64,000 nt of DNA from Kocuria rhizophila DC2201 (lineage in GTDB: Bacteria > Actinomycetota > Actinomycetes > Actinomycetales > Micrococcaceae). The stretch lies in NCBI RefSeq assembly GCF_000010285.1, contig NC_010617.1, positions 744,001 through 808,000 of the forward strand, read 5' to 3'. The position numbers were made by a program, and so were the translations under genes. The notes under the pieces were generated by a model. That model did no database searches. It was not told where the DNA came from and saw only the letters and a program-made list of their open reading frames with translations. This document shows positions 7,755 to 16,429 of the stretch, one piece after another. Position 1 is the first letter of the stretch. Each line of letters opens with the position of its first letter.

Positions 7755-9713
7755 ATGGTCACCCACCAGGTTGAGATCGAACGCAAGTACGACGTCGCCG
7801 GGAAGAAGAAGCCCAAGCTCAAGCTGCACAAGCTCGAGCACTTCACGGTGGGGGAGGCTGTGGAGCACGACATGAGCGCCACGTACCACGACACCGCGGA
7901 GCTGCTGCTGGCCCGCGCGAAGGTGGCCGTGCGGCGTCGTACCGGGGGCAGCGACGACGGCTGGCACGTGAAGTACGAGACCGGCTCCGTGCGCGGCGAA
8001 CTGCACTTCGAACCGCTGAAGACCGCTCCCGAACGCGTGCCCGCCGCCCTGCGCGAGGTGCTGCTGGGGCTCACGCTCGGCGAGGAACTCACCCCCGTGG
8101 CCACCGTGGACACCCACCGCACCCTCTACCCGGTGCTCGGCGAGGACGGCCAGTACGCGGAACTGTGCCTGGACGCCGTCTCCGCGCGGGACGAGCGGGC
8201 CGGGGTCACCCGGGAGTGGACCGAGTGCGAGGTCGAGCTCAGCCGCGAGGACCTCACGGAGAAGCAGGCGAAGACCGTGTTCCGCGCGGTCGAGGCGGTG
8301 CTGTTCGCCGCGGGCGCGGAGCCCTCCAGCTCCGTGGCCAAGATTGCGCGCGCCCTCGGCCAGGACGGCGGGGACACCGTCCGCGTGGTCTCTCCGCAGA
8401 ACGCGCCCGAGGCGACCGACGACGACGCCCGCACCGGTTCCGAGCTCGCGGCACCGGGCAGCGCCACGGACGCGGCGGCGTCGGGCGCGGATGCTGCTCG
8501 GCAGGACGGCTCCTCCGAGGACACCGCGGACGGGAAAACCGACGGCACGGCGGGCACGAAGGACGGCAAGAAGTCGGGCACAATGCACGGCAAGAAGGGT
8601 GGGAAGAAGGGCGCGAAGGACCGCACGAAGGCGGCGGACCGCGAGGACACCGCTGCTCAGAGCGCCGGGTCCGCAGCGGACGCCGGCACGGGTGAGCGGG
8701 CGGCGTCGTCCCCGAAGGAGTCCCGGAGCACGGGAGAGCGCACCGGGGCGGACGCGCTGTCGGAGATGATCGGGCACCTCACCGCGCAGCTGCAGCGCTG
8801 GGACCTCGCGGTGCGCATCGACGCCCCGGACGCAGTGCACCAGATGCGGGTGCGCTCCCGGGCGCTGCGCAGCGTGCTGCAGGCCTCCCGCGGCTTCGTG
8901 GCGGAGAACGTGGTCACGGACATGGAGCAGCGTCTCAAGGACCTGGCGCGCGTGCTGGGGGACGCGAGGGACCAGGAGGTGGCGCTGGAGCGGCTGGACG
9001 TGCTGCTCGAGGCGCAGCCGGCGGGTGTGCTGAGCGCCACAGCCAAGGACGAGCTGCGCGAGGCGGCCCAGCACCTGGGCACGGGAACGGGGCGTGCCGT
9101 GCGTCGCGAGCTGGACAGCGCCGAGTACCTGCAGCTGGTCCGGGACCTGCGAGCCCTCGGGCGGGGCGAGGGCTTCACGGAGCGGGCCGCGCAGCTCTCC
9201 GACAAGAAGTTCGCCAAGGCCGTGCTCGGCGCGGCCCTGAACCGGGTGCTCGTCACGGCCACCACCACCGCGCCGGAGGCCGGGGCCGAGGTGGCCGTGA
9301 GCCAGATGGCCCAGGACGTGGGAGAGCGGATCAGCCTGCCCGGCAAGGACCCGCAGCAGACCGCCGCGGCGTTCGACGTGCTGCACGAGACCCGCAAAGC
9401 CGCCAAGTCCGCACGTTACGTCTCCGAGGCCCTGATCGGGGTGCACGCCAAGGCCGGGAAGAAGCGCACGCGTGCCGCCGTGGTGGCCAAGGACTACCAG
9501 GACGACCTCGGGGTCATCACCGACGCCGCGGTCATGGAGGAGTGGCTGGCCCGCGCCGCCCGCTCCTTCCAGCGCACCGGCAAGGACCGCTACGCGGTGG
9601 GGGTGCTGCACGGTGCGGAGCTCATGGAGCTGCGCAACGGGATGCTGGAGGCGGCGGAGATCCTCGAGGACCTCGTGGAGGACCTGCGGGACGCCCTGCC
9701 CTCGGAGGACTGA
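7755..9713 (+). CDS. CYTH and CHAD domain protein
   Basis: 652 residues. N-terminal CYTH tunnel domain (1-190) with the metal/triphosphate signature EIERKYDV at residues 7-14, and alternating charged strands (AVRRRTGGSDDGWHVKYE; ELHFEPLK). A low-complexity Lys/Ala/Asp linker (about 200-320, DGKKSGTMHGKKGGKKG) joins it to a C-terminal CHAD helical bundle (about 330-650; VHQMRVRSRALRSVLQ and LHETRKAAKSARYV carry the His/Arg/Lys of the family). Such fusions bind or cleave polyphosphate or triphosphate. GGGAG ribosome-binding site 4 nt before ATG. Confidence 0.92.
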   Translation: MVTHQVEIERKYDVAGKKKPKLKLHKLEHFTVGEAVEHDMSATYHDTAELLLARAKVAVRRRTGGSDDGWHVKYETGSVRGELHFEPLKTAPERVPAALREVLLGLTLGEELTPVATVDTHRTLYPVLGEDGQYAELCLDAVSARDERAGVTREWTECEVELSREDLTEKQAKTVFRAVEAVLFAAGAEPSSSVAKIARALGQDGGDTVRVVSPQNAPEATDDDARTGSELAAPGSATDAAASGADAARQDGSSEDTADGKTDGTAGTKDGKKSGTMHGKKGGKKGAKDRTKAADREDTAAQSAGSAADAGTGERAASSPKESRSTGERTGADALSEMIGHLTAQLQRWDLAVRIDAPDAVHQMRVRSRALRSVLQASRGFVAENVVTDMEQRLKDLARVLGDARDQEVALERLDVLLEAQPAGVLSATAKDELREAAQHLGTGTGRAVRRELDSAEYLQLVRDLRALGRGEGFTERAAQLSDKKFAKAVLGAALNRVLVTATTTAPEAGAEVAVSQMAQDVGERISLPGKDPQQTAAAFDVLHETRKAAKSARYVSEALIGVHAKAGKKRTRAAVVAKDYQDDLGVITDAAVMEEWLARAARSFQRTGKDRYAVGVLHGAELMELRNGMLEAAEILEDLVEDLRDALPSED

Positions 9714-9716
9714 CGA

Positions 9717-9760
9717 GCACCGCCCCGCCCCCGGTGTGCCTCCCGGGGGCGGGGCGGTGC
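9717..9760. terminator. Strong bidirectional GC hairpin between convergent genes
   Basis: Inverted repeat GCACCGCCCCGCCCCCGG / CCGGGGGCGGGGCGGTGC pattern with a short loop, directly after the CYTH-CHAD stop and downstream of the convergent exporter gene. A second smaller hairpin (GGGCCCG-TGATGT-CGGGCCC, 9775-9794) follows. Confidence 0.7.
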
Positions 9761-9900
9761 TGTCCCGCGGGTTCGGGCCCGTGATGTCGGGCCCTGCGGT
9801 GGGCAGGCAGTCTTCGTCCCACCGAGCGCACCCGGCCCGCGCGGAGTGGCCGGTTCCGGGGCCCGAACGGCGTGCACCGCCCGGGCCCCGCAACGCTCTC

Positions 9901-11697
9901 TCAGGCCCGGTGGCGCGGTGCCGGGCGGCCGCTGCGACGGCCCCTGCGGGCCGGGCGGGGCGCGCTCTGCGTGGCCGCCGCTGCCTGCGGTGACGACGAC
10001 GCCTGCGAGCCCTCCGGGGCGCGCGTGGCCTCGGGCGTGGCACCGACCGTGACGGCCTCCGGCTCATGCGCGGTGTCCACGGGGTGCTCCGAGGTGCTCG
10101 CAGCCGCATCCGACTCGGTGGCCGTGGCCTCGACCGTGGAGATCTCGCCCGTGCTCAGGTCCACGCGGGTGGCCAGGGGCTTCTCCTCCACGAACAGCAG
10201 CAGCACGAACGCGAGCACCGCGAGCGGGATCATGAACAGGAAGATGGGCAGCAGGGCGTCGTTGTAGGACTGGATCACCGGGTCGCGGAACATGGCCGGC
10301 AGCCCGTGCACGCTCTGCGGGGTGAAGGAGTTGGCGTCCATCGCCCCGGCGGACTTGCCCGGGATCTTGGGCAGGTTCTCCGCCAGCAGGTCCTTCAGCC
10401 GGGAGATGAACAGCGAGCCCACCACGGCGGAGCCCACGGTGGCTCCCACCTGGCGGAAGAAGTTGCTGGAGGCGGTGGCGGTGCCCACGATCCGGTTGGG
10501 CACCGAGTTCTGCACGATGAGCACCAGGATCTGCATGCTCAGCCCGATGCCCGCGCCGAACACGGCGAGGAACACGCACATCCGCACGGTGGAGTCCGAG
10601 ACTTCCAGGGTGGACAGCAGCCACAGGCCGATGCCCATGATCACCATGCCCACCAGGGGGAACAGTTTGTACCGGCCCGTGCGGGAGACGATCTGGCCCG
10701 AGACGATCGAGGTGATCAGCAGGGACGCCATCATGGGGGTCATGAGCAGACCGGCCTGGGTGGCGTCCACGCCCTTGACCATCTGGATGTAGGTGGGCAT
10801 GTAGCCGATCGCGCCGAACATGGCCACGCCCACCGCGAGCCCGGACACGGTGGTCAGGGTGAAGTTGCGGTCCTTGAACAGGGACAGGGGGATCACGGGG
10901 CTGCTCGCGCGGGTCTCGGCGATCACGAAGGCGATGGCCCCGGCCAGGGTGGTGGCGCACAGCAGCAGGATCTGCGGGGAGTTCCAGTCGTACTGGGTCC
11001 CGCCCCACGTGCACACCAGGATCAGGCACGTGGTGGCACCGGCCAGCAGGACCATGCCCAAATAGTCGATGCGCTCGCGCTCCTCGCGGGGCCGCCGGGG
11101 CAGCTTGAGGAACACGGCCACCGCGATGATGGCCAGGATGCCGAGCGGGATGTTGAAGGAGAACGCCCAGCGCCAGCCGGGACCCTCCATGATCCAGCCG
11201 CCCAGCAGCGGCCCGGCCACCGAGGACACGGCGAACACGGCGCCCATCACACCCATGTACTTGCCGCGCTCACGGGCGGGGACCACGTCCGCGATGGAGG
11301 TCTGGGCGAGGATCATCAGACCACCGCCGCCCAGGCCCTGCACCACGCGGGCGGTGATGAGCGAGCTCATGGTCCCGGCCGCCGCACCCAGGGCGGAGCC
11401 CGCGATGAACAGCACGATGGCCGCGATCAGCACGGGCTTGCGGCCGAAGAGGTCCGAGATGCGGCCGTAGACCGGCATCATCACGGTGGACGCCAGGATG
11501 AAGCCGGTGATGACCCAGCTCATGTGGTCCACACCGCCGAGGTCTCCCACGATGGTGGGCAGGGCGGTGGAGAGGATGGTCTGGCCGAGGGACGCGAGCA
11601 GCATGACGACCATGAGGCTCGCGAACAGCAGTCCGAGGTGGGGTGGTTTCTCGTCCACGGGAGGGCTGGACACAGCCCGGGTGGCGGTGGCGGTCAT
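9901..11697 (-). CDS. DHA2-family (EmrB/QacA type) MFS drug exporter
   Basis: 598 residues with about 14 predicted membrane segments, the DHA2 pattern. Family motifs: STALPTIVGDLGG in TM1, GRISDLFGRKPVLI (motif A) after TM2, and SVAGPLLGGWI (motif C, antiporter). A hydrophilic ~75-residue C-terminal tail rich in Ala/Ser/Arg is unusual in length. Its ATG overlaps the stop of the upstream tetR by 4 bp (ATGA), so both are one operon. Likely proton-driven export of toxic compounds, controlled by the TetR protein. Confidence 0.92.
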   Translation of the reverse strand: MTATATRAVSSPPVDEKPPHLGLLFASLMVVMLLASLGQTILSTALPTIVGDLGGVDHMSWVITGFILASTVMMPVYGRISDLFGRKPVLIAAIVLFIAGSALGAAAGTMSSLITARVVQGLGGGGLMILAQTSIADVVPARERGKYMGVMGAVFAVSSVAGPLLGGWIMEGPGWRWAFSFNIPLGILAIIAVAVFLKLPRRPREERERIDYLGMVLLAGATTCLILVCTWGGTQYDWNSPQILLLCATTLAGAIAFVIAETRASSPVIPLSLFKDRNFTLTTVSGLAVGVAMFGAIGYMPTYIQMVKGVDATQAGLLMTPMMASLLITSIVSGQIVSRTGRYKLFPLVGMVIMGIGLWLLSTLEVSDSTVRMCVFLAVFGAGIGLSMQILVLIVQNSVPNRIVGTATASSNFFRQVGATVGSAVVGSLFISRLKDLLAENLPKIPGKSAGAMDANSFTPQSVHGLPAMFRDPVIQSYNDALLPIFLFMIPLAVLAFVLLLFVEEKPLATRVDLSTGEISTVEATATESDAAASTSEHPVDTAHEPEAVTVGATPEATRAPEGSQASSSPQAAAATQSAPRPARRGRRSGRPAPRHRA

Positions 11698-12314
11698 GAG
11701 ATCTCCTTGAGAGCGGTGCGGAAGACACCGATGGCGTGGTCGAGCGCGCGCTGGACGGCGGCGTCGTCGGACACGGCAGCCAGGTGGGTGTCGGTGCGGA
11801 ATGCGAACTTGATGACCGAGCCGGCCAGCAGCACGAAAGCGTGCGTGGTCTCCTCGGAACGGGGTGTGGGGCCGCGCCCGGAGTGCTCCGCGACCGTGGA
11901 GACCACGAGGGACTCCGCGGTGGTCACGTGCATCCCGATGCGGCGCTTGAGCTCGGGGTGGTGGTCCACCAGGGCGCGGCGCTCGGCCATGAGCTCGGGT
12001 GGACCCGTGGCGTCCCGCAGCACGTCCATGAACAGCCGCACGGTGCGGGCGAACTCGTCGCCGGTGCTGCGGTCCATGTAGCGCGCGTGCGCGGCCTCGG
12101 AGATCTGCGGCGGGGTGATGCCCAGCACCGCGTCCTCCTTGCTCGCGTAGTAGTTGAAGAACGTGCGCCGGGACACGCCCGCGCGTTCGGCGATCGCGTC
12201 CACGGTGGTGTCCGAGAAGCGGCCCTCGGCGGAGAGCTCAAGGGCGGCCTGGTGGATCTCGGCAAGCGTGCGGGTGCGGTTGCGCTCACGCAGGGACGGC
12301 TGGGGTGTGGTCAC
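11694..12314 (-). CDS. TetR-family transcriptional repressor of the DHA2 exporter
   Basis: 206 residues. N-terminal HTH: TVDAIAERAGVSRRTFFNYY (about 40-59), the standard TetR recognition helix, then a helical ligand domain. Start is GTG at 12314, since TAATGT ends exactly 6 nt upstream. The promoter overlaps a long palindrome (12327-12354), so autoregulation with the exporter is likely. Confidence 0.93.
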   Translation of the reverse strand: MTTPQPSLRERNRTRTLAEIHQAALELSAEGRFSDTTVDAIAERAGVSRRTFFNYYASKEDAVLGITPPQISEAAHARYMDRSTGDEFARTVRLFMDVLRDATGPPELMAERRALVDHHPELKRRIGMHVTTAESLVVSTVAEHSGRGPTPRSEETTHAFVLLAGSVIKFAFRTDTHLAAVSDDAAVQRALDHAIGVFRTALKEIS

Positions 12315-12326
12315 GGGTACACATTA

Positions 12327-12354
12327 TGCACTCGTGCAAACTTGCACAAGTGCA
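12327..12354. promoter_or_regulatory. TetR operator palindrome
   Basis: Two 13-nt arms, TGCACTCGTGCAA and TTGCACAAGTGCA, form an inverted repeat with one mismatch around a 2-nt centre. It overlaps the -10 region of the tetR-exporter operon, the place expected for a TetR operator. Confidence 0.7.
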
Positions 12355-12458
12355 GAGTTTGCCCGGTGGGTATGATTCCGCTCACCGCGCACGGCGACCT
12401 CCCTCCACGTGCCTGCGCGCCGGCGGTGCTGAGCCGGGGCGCTCGCTACAGTGGGCGT

Positions 12459-13475
12459 GTGACAGCACCCCTCCTGGCCTGCGTGGGCCCCGCCCAGCAC
12501 GGCGTGCGGATGCACGCGGAGAACCTCGCGGCCCACACGCCGCACGCCCGGTTGCTCGCCGGGCCGCTGGACCGCGTGCGGTCCGAGCTGCTGGGCGAGC
12601 GCTGCGCGGTGCACCTGCACTTCACCGACAGGATCTTCGGCCCCACGCCGGCCGCGGCGGCGGAGGCGGTGGCCGGCATCGCCCGCGCGCGGCCGGTGAC
12701 CGTGACCCTGCACGACCTCCCGCAGCCCTCCAACGGCCACGCGTTCGAGGCTCGCCGCGCGTGCTACGCGCGGGTGGTGGAGATCGCGTCCGCGGTGATC
12801 GTGAGCAGCTCCTTCGAGCGCGAGCTGCTGCATCGCCACGTCCCGGCCTCCCGCGTTCCCGACGTGCTCGTGGCGCCGCTCCCGGTGGACCCGCCCGAGC
12901 GCGGGCCCTGGGAGGCCGCACGACGGCGCGCTGCCGCGGACGAGCGCCCCACCGTGGCCATGCTCGGCTTCCTCTACCCCGGCAAGGGCCACGACCGCGT
13001 GGTGGAGGCGCTGGCCGGGGTGCCGCTGCCGGTGGACGTGCTCGCGCTCGGGCGTGCCTCGGACGGTCACGAGGACCTCGTGGGGGAGCTGGACCGCGCC
13101 GCCCGCCGCGCCGGGCACACGTTCCGCGCCACGGGCTTCCTGGACGACGCCGCCCTGACCCGTGCCGCTCAGCAGGTCACCGTCCCGGTGCTCGCTCCCG
13201 CCCACGTCTCGGCCTCCGGTTCCGTGGGGCGGTGGATCAGCGCGGGGCGCCGCCCGCTGGTGACGCCCCACCCCTTCTTCGAGGAGCTCGCCACCAGGGC
13301 GCCGTGGGCCCTCACCCTCACCGACGATCTTCCCGGTGCGCTGCGCCGCGCCCTCGAGGACCCGGCGGGCACGTGGATCGCGCCGGACGAGTGGCGCACC
13401 ACCGACCTGCCGTCCAGTGCAGTGGCCGCGGCCGTGCAGTGGGAGCAGATCTCCGGCGGCGGAGGCCGGTCATGA
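12459..13475 (+). CDS. Family 4-like glycosyltransferase
   Basis: 338 residues. GT-B style protein: N-terminal domain with LHFTDRIFGPTPAAA and VTVTLHDLPQPSNG, then a linker and C-terminal domain starting TVAMLGFLYPGKGHDRVVEA, the hallmark of GT4-type transferases that take nucleotide sugars. The EX7E motif is only partly recognisable near the end. GTG at 12459 has TACAGT ending exactly 6 nt upstream. First gene of a four-gene operon with 4-8 bp overlaps; product probably a surface glycan. Confidence 0.8.
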   Translation: MTAPLLACVGPAQHGVRMHAENLAAHTPHARLLAGPLDRVRSELLGERCAVHLHFTDRIFGPTPAAAAEAVAGIARARPVTVTLHDLPQPSNGHAFEARRACYARVVEIASAVIVSSSFERELLHRHVPASRVPDVLVAPLPVDPPERGPWEAARRRAAADERPTVAMLGFLYPGKGHDRVVEALAGVPLPVDVLALGRASDGHEDLVGELDRAARRAGHTFRATGFLDDAALTRAAQQVTVPVLAPAHVSASGSVGRWISAGRRPLVTPHPFFEELATRAPWALTLTDDLPGALRRALEDPAGTWIAPDEWRTTDLPSSAVAAAVQWEQISGGGGRS

Positions 13476-14710
13476 CGGTTGAGCACGCCGCCCCGCCCCG
13501 CGTGAGCGTGGTGGTCCCCTACTTCGAGAACCAGCGCGGCCTGGACCGGTTGCTCGCCGCGCTCGCCCGCCAGGACATGCCCGCGCACGACATGGAGGTG
13601 GTCGTGGCCGACGACGGCTCCGCCACCCCGCCCGCCATCCCCGCCACCTCGTTCGCGTGCTCGGTGGTGCGGCAGGAGAACCTGGGCTTCCGGGCCGGTG
13701 CGGCGCGCAACCTGGGTGCCCGGGCGGCGTCGGGAACGGTGCTCGTGTTCCTGGACGGGGACATGATTCCCGAGCCCGGTTTTCTCACCGCGCTGCTCAC
13801 GGGTCGCGATGCCGCGGACGACGGCCACGGGGCGCTCGCCGTGGGGTCCCGTCACCACGCGGAGCTGTCCGGGCTGGAGATCCAGGACGTGCTGCGCTGG
13901 GTGGCGGGGGAGGACGTCCCCGGGGCGTGGCGGCTGCAGGACCCCGCGTGGCTCGCGGACGGCTACGCACGCACCGCGAATCTGCGCGAGGCGGGCGTGG
14001 AGGACTTCCGGCTGGTCATCAGTGCGCTGCTGGCCGTGGACCGGGAACTGTTCGAGCGCTGCGGCGGCTTCGACGAGTCCCTCGTGGGCTACGGCGGCGA
14101 GGACTGGGACCTCGCCCACCGGTGCCGGCAGCTCGGGGCCAACCTGGTCCACGTGCCCGGGGCCGGGGCATGGCACGACGGCCCGGACCTGGGCGGGCGC
14201 GCGGACACCCGCGCAGTGAAGGACGCCGAGACCCTCGCGCTCGCGCAGCGGATCCCGCTGCCGAGCACGCGCGGGATCGGGGTGGTCTTCGCGCAGCCCT
14301 GGGCGGTGGTGCGCGTGCACGGCCACCGCGACGACGCCGAGGCCTACCTCACCGCATGCCACCTGCTCCGGGACACGGACGCCGGGCTGTGGTTCGTGGA
14401 CCGCCAGGACGTTCCGGCCGCGCTGGCTGCGGACCCGCGCGTTCGCAAGGGAGAGCCGCCGGCCGGGCTGCTGGAGCGCGCCCTCGTGCTCGCGGACGCC
14501 CACGCTCCGCTGACGCTGGGCGAGCCCCTGCGGGTGTGGTGCGAGCGCGGCGAGAGCGACGTGCCCGGGCTGCTCACGGTGCGCTCGGTGCGCGCCGTGC
14601 ACCGCGGGGAGTCGTCTCCGCGGTGCACCCCGTCCGACCACGCCGACTGCGCGGTGCACCCCGCACACACCGACCGGCGACTCGAGGACAGGGTGGGACA
14701 CCATGGCTGA
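13472..14710 (+). CDS. Family 2 (GT-A) glycosyltransferase
   Basis: 412 residues starting at the ATG that overlaps the previous stop (ATGA). GT-A motifs: VSVVVPYFENQRGLDRLL at the start, VVVADDGS, the DxD-like VFLDGDMIPEPGF, and GYGGEDWDLAHRCRQLG, the ED motif of GT2 catalytic bases. A ~130-residue C-terminal extension of unknown role follows. It likely adds a sugar to the glycan begun by the upstream GT4-like protein. Confidence 0.88.
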   Translation: MTVEHAAPPRVSVVVPYFENQRGLDRLLAALARQDMPAHDMEVVVADDGSATPPAIPATSFACSVVRQENLGFRAGAARNLGARAASGTVLVFLDGDMIPEPGFLTALLTGRDAADDGHGALAVGSRHHAELSGLEIQDVLRWVAGEDVPGAWRLQDPAWLADGYARTANLREAGVEDFRLVISALLAVDRELFERCGGFDESLVGYGGEDWDLAHRCRQLGANLVHVPGAGAWHDGPDLGGRADTRAVKDAETLALAQRIPLPSTRGIGVVFAQPWAVVRVHGHRDDAEAYLTACHLLRDTDAGLWFVDRQDVPAALAADPRVRKGEPPAGLLERALVLADAHAPLTLGEPLRVWCERGESDVPGLLTVRSVRAVHRGESSPRCTPSDHADCAVHPAHTDRRLEDRVGHHG

Positions 14711-15653
14711 GCTGGGATTCGACCCGCAGGACGAGGGCCGCCGCGCCCACTACGGGGACTTCTACGGGCTGAGCGAGCTGCCGGACCGGCCGTTGTTCGC
14801 GGTGCACGGCAACTGCCAGGCGGAGTCCCTGCGTGTGCTGCTGCACGGGGCGCTCGGCGGTGACTGGCACGGGGTGCGGATGCCTCCGGTGCACGAGCTG
14901 CTGGAGCAGGACCTGCCGCACCTGCACGCCCTGCTGCCCCGGCTGTCCCTGCTGGTCACCCAGCCGGTGGCCGCGGGATACCGCGGGCTGCCCCTGGGCA
15001 CCGACGACGTCCTGCCGCTGCTGTCCCCGGACGCGCGGGTGGTGCGGGTGCCGGCGATGCGCTGGACCGCTCTGATGCCCACGCTCGCGATCGTGCGCGC
15101 TCCCGGGGTCGGGGACCCTCCCATCGCGCCGTACCACGACCTGAGGGTGCTCACCGCGGCCGCCCGTGGTGAGCGGAGCGTGGACCTCACCCCGCCGTCC
15201 GCGGACGCCGCCCGGGCCGCCCGCGAGGAGTCGCTCCACCAGCTCCGGCTGCGTCAGGAGGCCCACCGCACGCTCGACGCCGCCTCCCTGCTGGACGCCG
15301 CCGGGCCCAATGCGGTGCACGTGATCAACCACCCGGGCAACGGGGTGCTGCGGGCGGTGGCCTCGGCGGTCCTGGACGAGGCGGGGCTGTCTGCGCCGGT
15401 CCCCGATCCGGGCCGGGTGCTGCTGGGCGGCATCCGGGCACCCATCCTGGCGAGCACCCTCGCGGCCCTCGGACACGACCCCGCCGAGCTGGAGGGCGGG
15501 CCGCACGAGGACTGGATCATCCACGGGGAGCACGTTCCCGCGCAGGACATCGCCGGCGAGCACCTGCGCTGGTACGCGCAGCACCCGTCCGTGGTGGCTG
15601 CCGGGCTGCGGCGCCACGAACACCTGATCCACCGGCTGGGACTGAGCGCATGA
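14703..15653 (+). CDS. WcbI-family putative acetyltransferase
   Basis: 316 residues overlapping the glycosyltransferase by 8 bp. The N-terminal FAVHGNCQAESLRVLL is the WcbI hallmark (NCQ with the active-site-like Cys), followed by PPVHELLEQDLPHLHALL. WcbI proteins act in capsule or polysaccharide biosynthesis and have been linked to CoA binding and acetylation. Context with two glycosyltransferases supports a glycan-modifying role. Confidence 0.82.
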   Translation: MAELGFDPQDEGRRAHYGDFYGLSELPDRPLFAVHGNCQAESLRVLLHGALGGDWHGVRMPPVHELLEQDLPHLHALLPRLSLLVTQPVAAGYRGLPLGTDDVLPLLSPDARVVRVPAMRWTALMPTLAIVRAPGVGDPPIAPYHDLRVLTAAARGERSVDLTPPSADAARAAREESLHQLRLRQEAHRTLDAASLLDAAGPNAVHVINHPGNGVLRAVASAVLDEAGLSAPVPDPGRVLLGGIRAPILASTLAALGHDPAELEGGPHEDWIIHGEHVPAQDIAGEHLRWYAQHPSVVAAGLRRHEHLIHRLGLSA

Positions 15654-16399
15654 GCACGGACGAGGCACGAGGGAAGGGGTCCGCGGAACCTGGTGAGGGC
15701 CGCGCGAACGGGTCGGCGAGGCTCGGCAAGGGCCGCTCGAACGGATCCGCGGGACCCGGCAAGGACTGTGCGAACGGGCCGGCGGGACCCGGCGAGGACC
15801 GCGGGAACGGGTCCGCGGGGCCGGGCCAGGGCCGCGCAACCGGTTCCGCCGGACCGGGCGAGGAGGGGCAGGAAGGCGGCGCGGCGGCGTCGTCGTCGGG
15901 CCCGGAGCGCACCCCGGACGGGCACCACATCGTGGTCAACGGCCGGAAGTGGCGGGCCACGGACACCGGGATCCCCGAGAAATTCCGGAAGGAGCTGGTC
16001 GCGGAGCTCATGAGCGCTCGGCGCGCCGTGAAGTCCAGGGACGAGCACGCGCGGGACCGCGTGCAGGACGCGAAGGTCGCGCTGGGCGAGCGCGGCGAAC
16101 CGTGGTGGGAGGAGCCCTCCGAGGACGGGCTGCGTGCGCGGGAGGCCGCGACCATCCGCGCGCTGCTGCGGCACCGGGCGGGCAAGACCATCTGCCCGTC
16201 GGACGTGGCCCGCACCCTGGGCGGGGACGACTGGCGGGACCTCATGCCGCAGATCCGGGACGTGGCGGGCGACATGGCCGGTGTGGGTGAGATCACGGTC
16301 ACCCAGAAAGGTGAGACAGTGGACCTTTGTACAGCCCGCGGTCCCATCCGGCTGGCACCGGGGCCGGACCTCGCGGGGATGCCCGCGGACGGGGAGTGA
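15650..16399 (+). CDS. DUF3253 protein with repetitive N-terminus
   Basis: 249 residues. Residues 10-75 are six 11-residue repeats of the form GSAGPGEGRAN. The middle (HHIVVNGRKWRATDTGIPE) and the C-terminal ATIRALLRHRAGKTICPSDV with GEITVTQKGETVD form a DUF3253 region, a winged-helix-like domain also seen with other small domains. ATGA overlap with wcbI puts it in the same operon, though no glycan role is known. Confidence 0.78.
   Translation: MSTDEARGKGSAEPGEGRANGSARLGKGRSNGSAGPGKDCANGPAGPGEDRGNGSAGPGQGRATGSAGPGEEGQEGGAAASSSGPERTPDGHHIVVNGRKWRATDTGIPEKFRKELVAELMSARRAVKSRDEHARDRVQDAKVALGERGEPWWEEPSEDGLRAREAATIRALLRHRAGKTICPSDVARTLGGDDWRDLMPQIRDVAGDMAGVGEITVTQKGETVDLCTARGPIRLAPGPDLAGMPADGE
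15677..15874 (+). repeat. Six tandem 33-bp repeats inside the DUF3253 gene
   Basis: Imperfect in-frame 33-bp units, each encoding an 11-residue GSAxPGxxRxN unit (GSAEPGEGRAN, GSARLGKGRSN, GSAGPGKDCAN, GPAGPGEDRGN, GSAGPGQGRAT, GSAGPGEEGQE). Unit length is a multiple of 3, so copy-number change would keep the frame. Confidence 0.85.
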
Positions 16400-16429
16400 G
16401 CCCGCCCGCCGAGACCGAGGAGTCCCCAC

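Noticed and set aside
7512-10109. 865-codon open frame on the minus strand
   Set aside because: It is antisense to the CYTH-CHAD gene; long antisense frames are expected at this GC content, and its product has low-complexity His/Arg/Leu composition without motifs.
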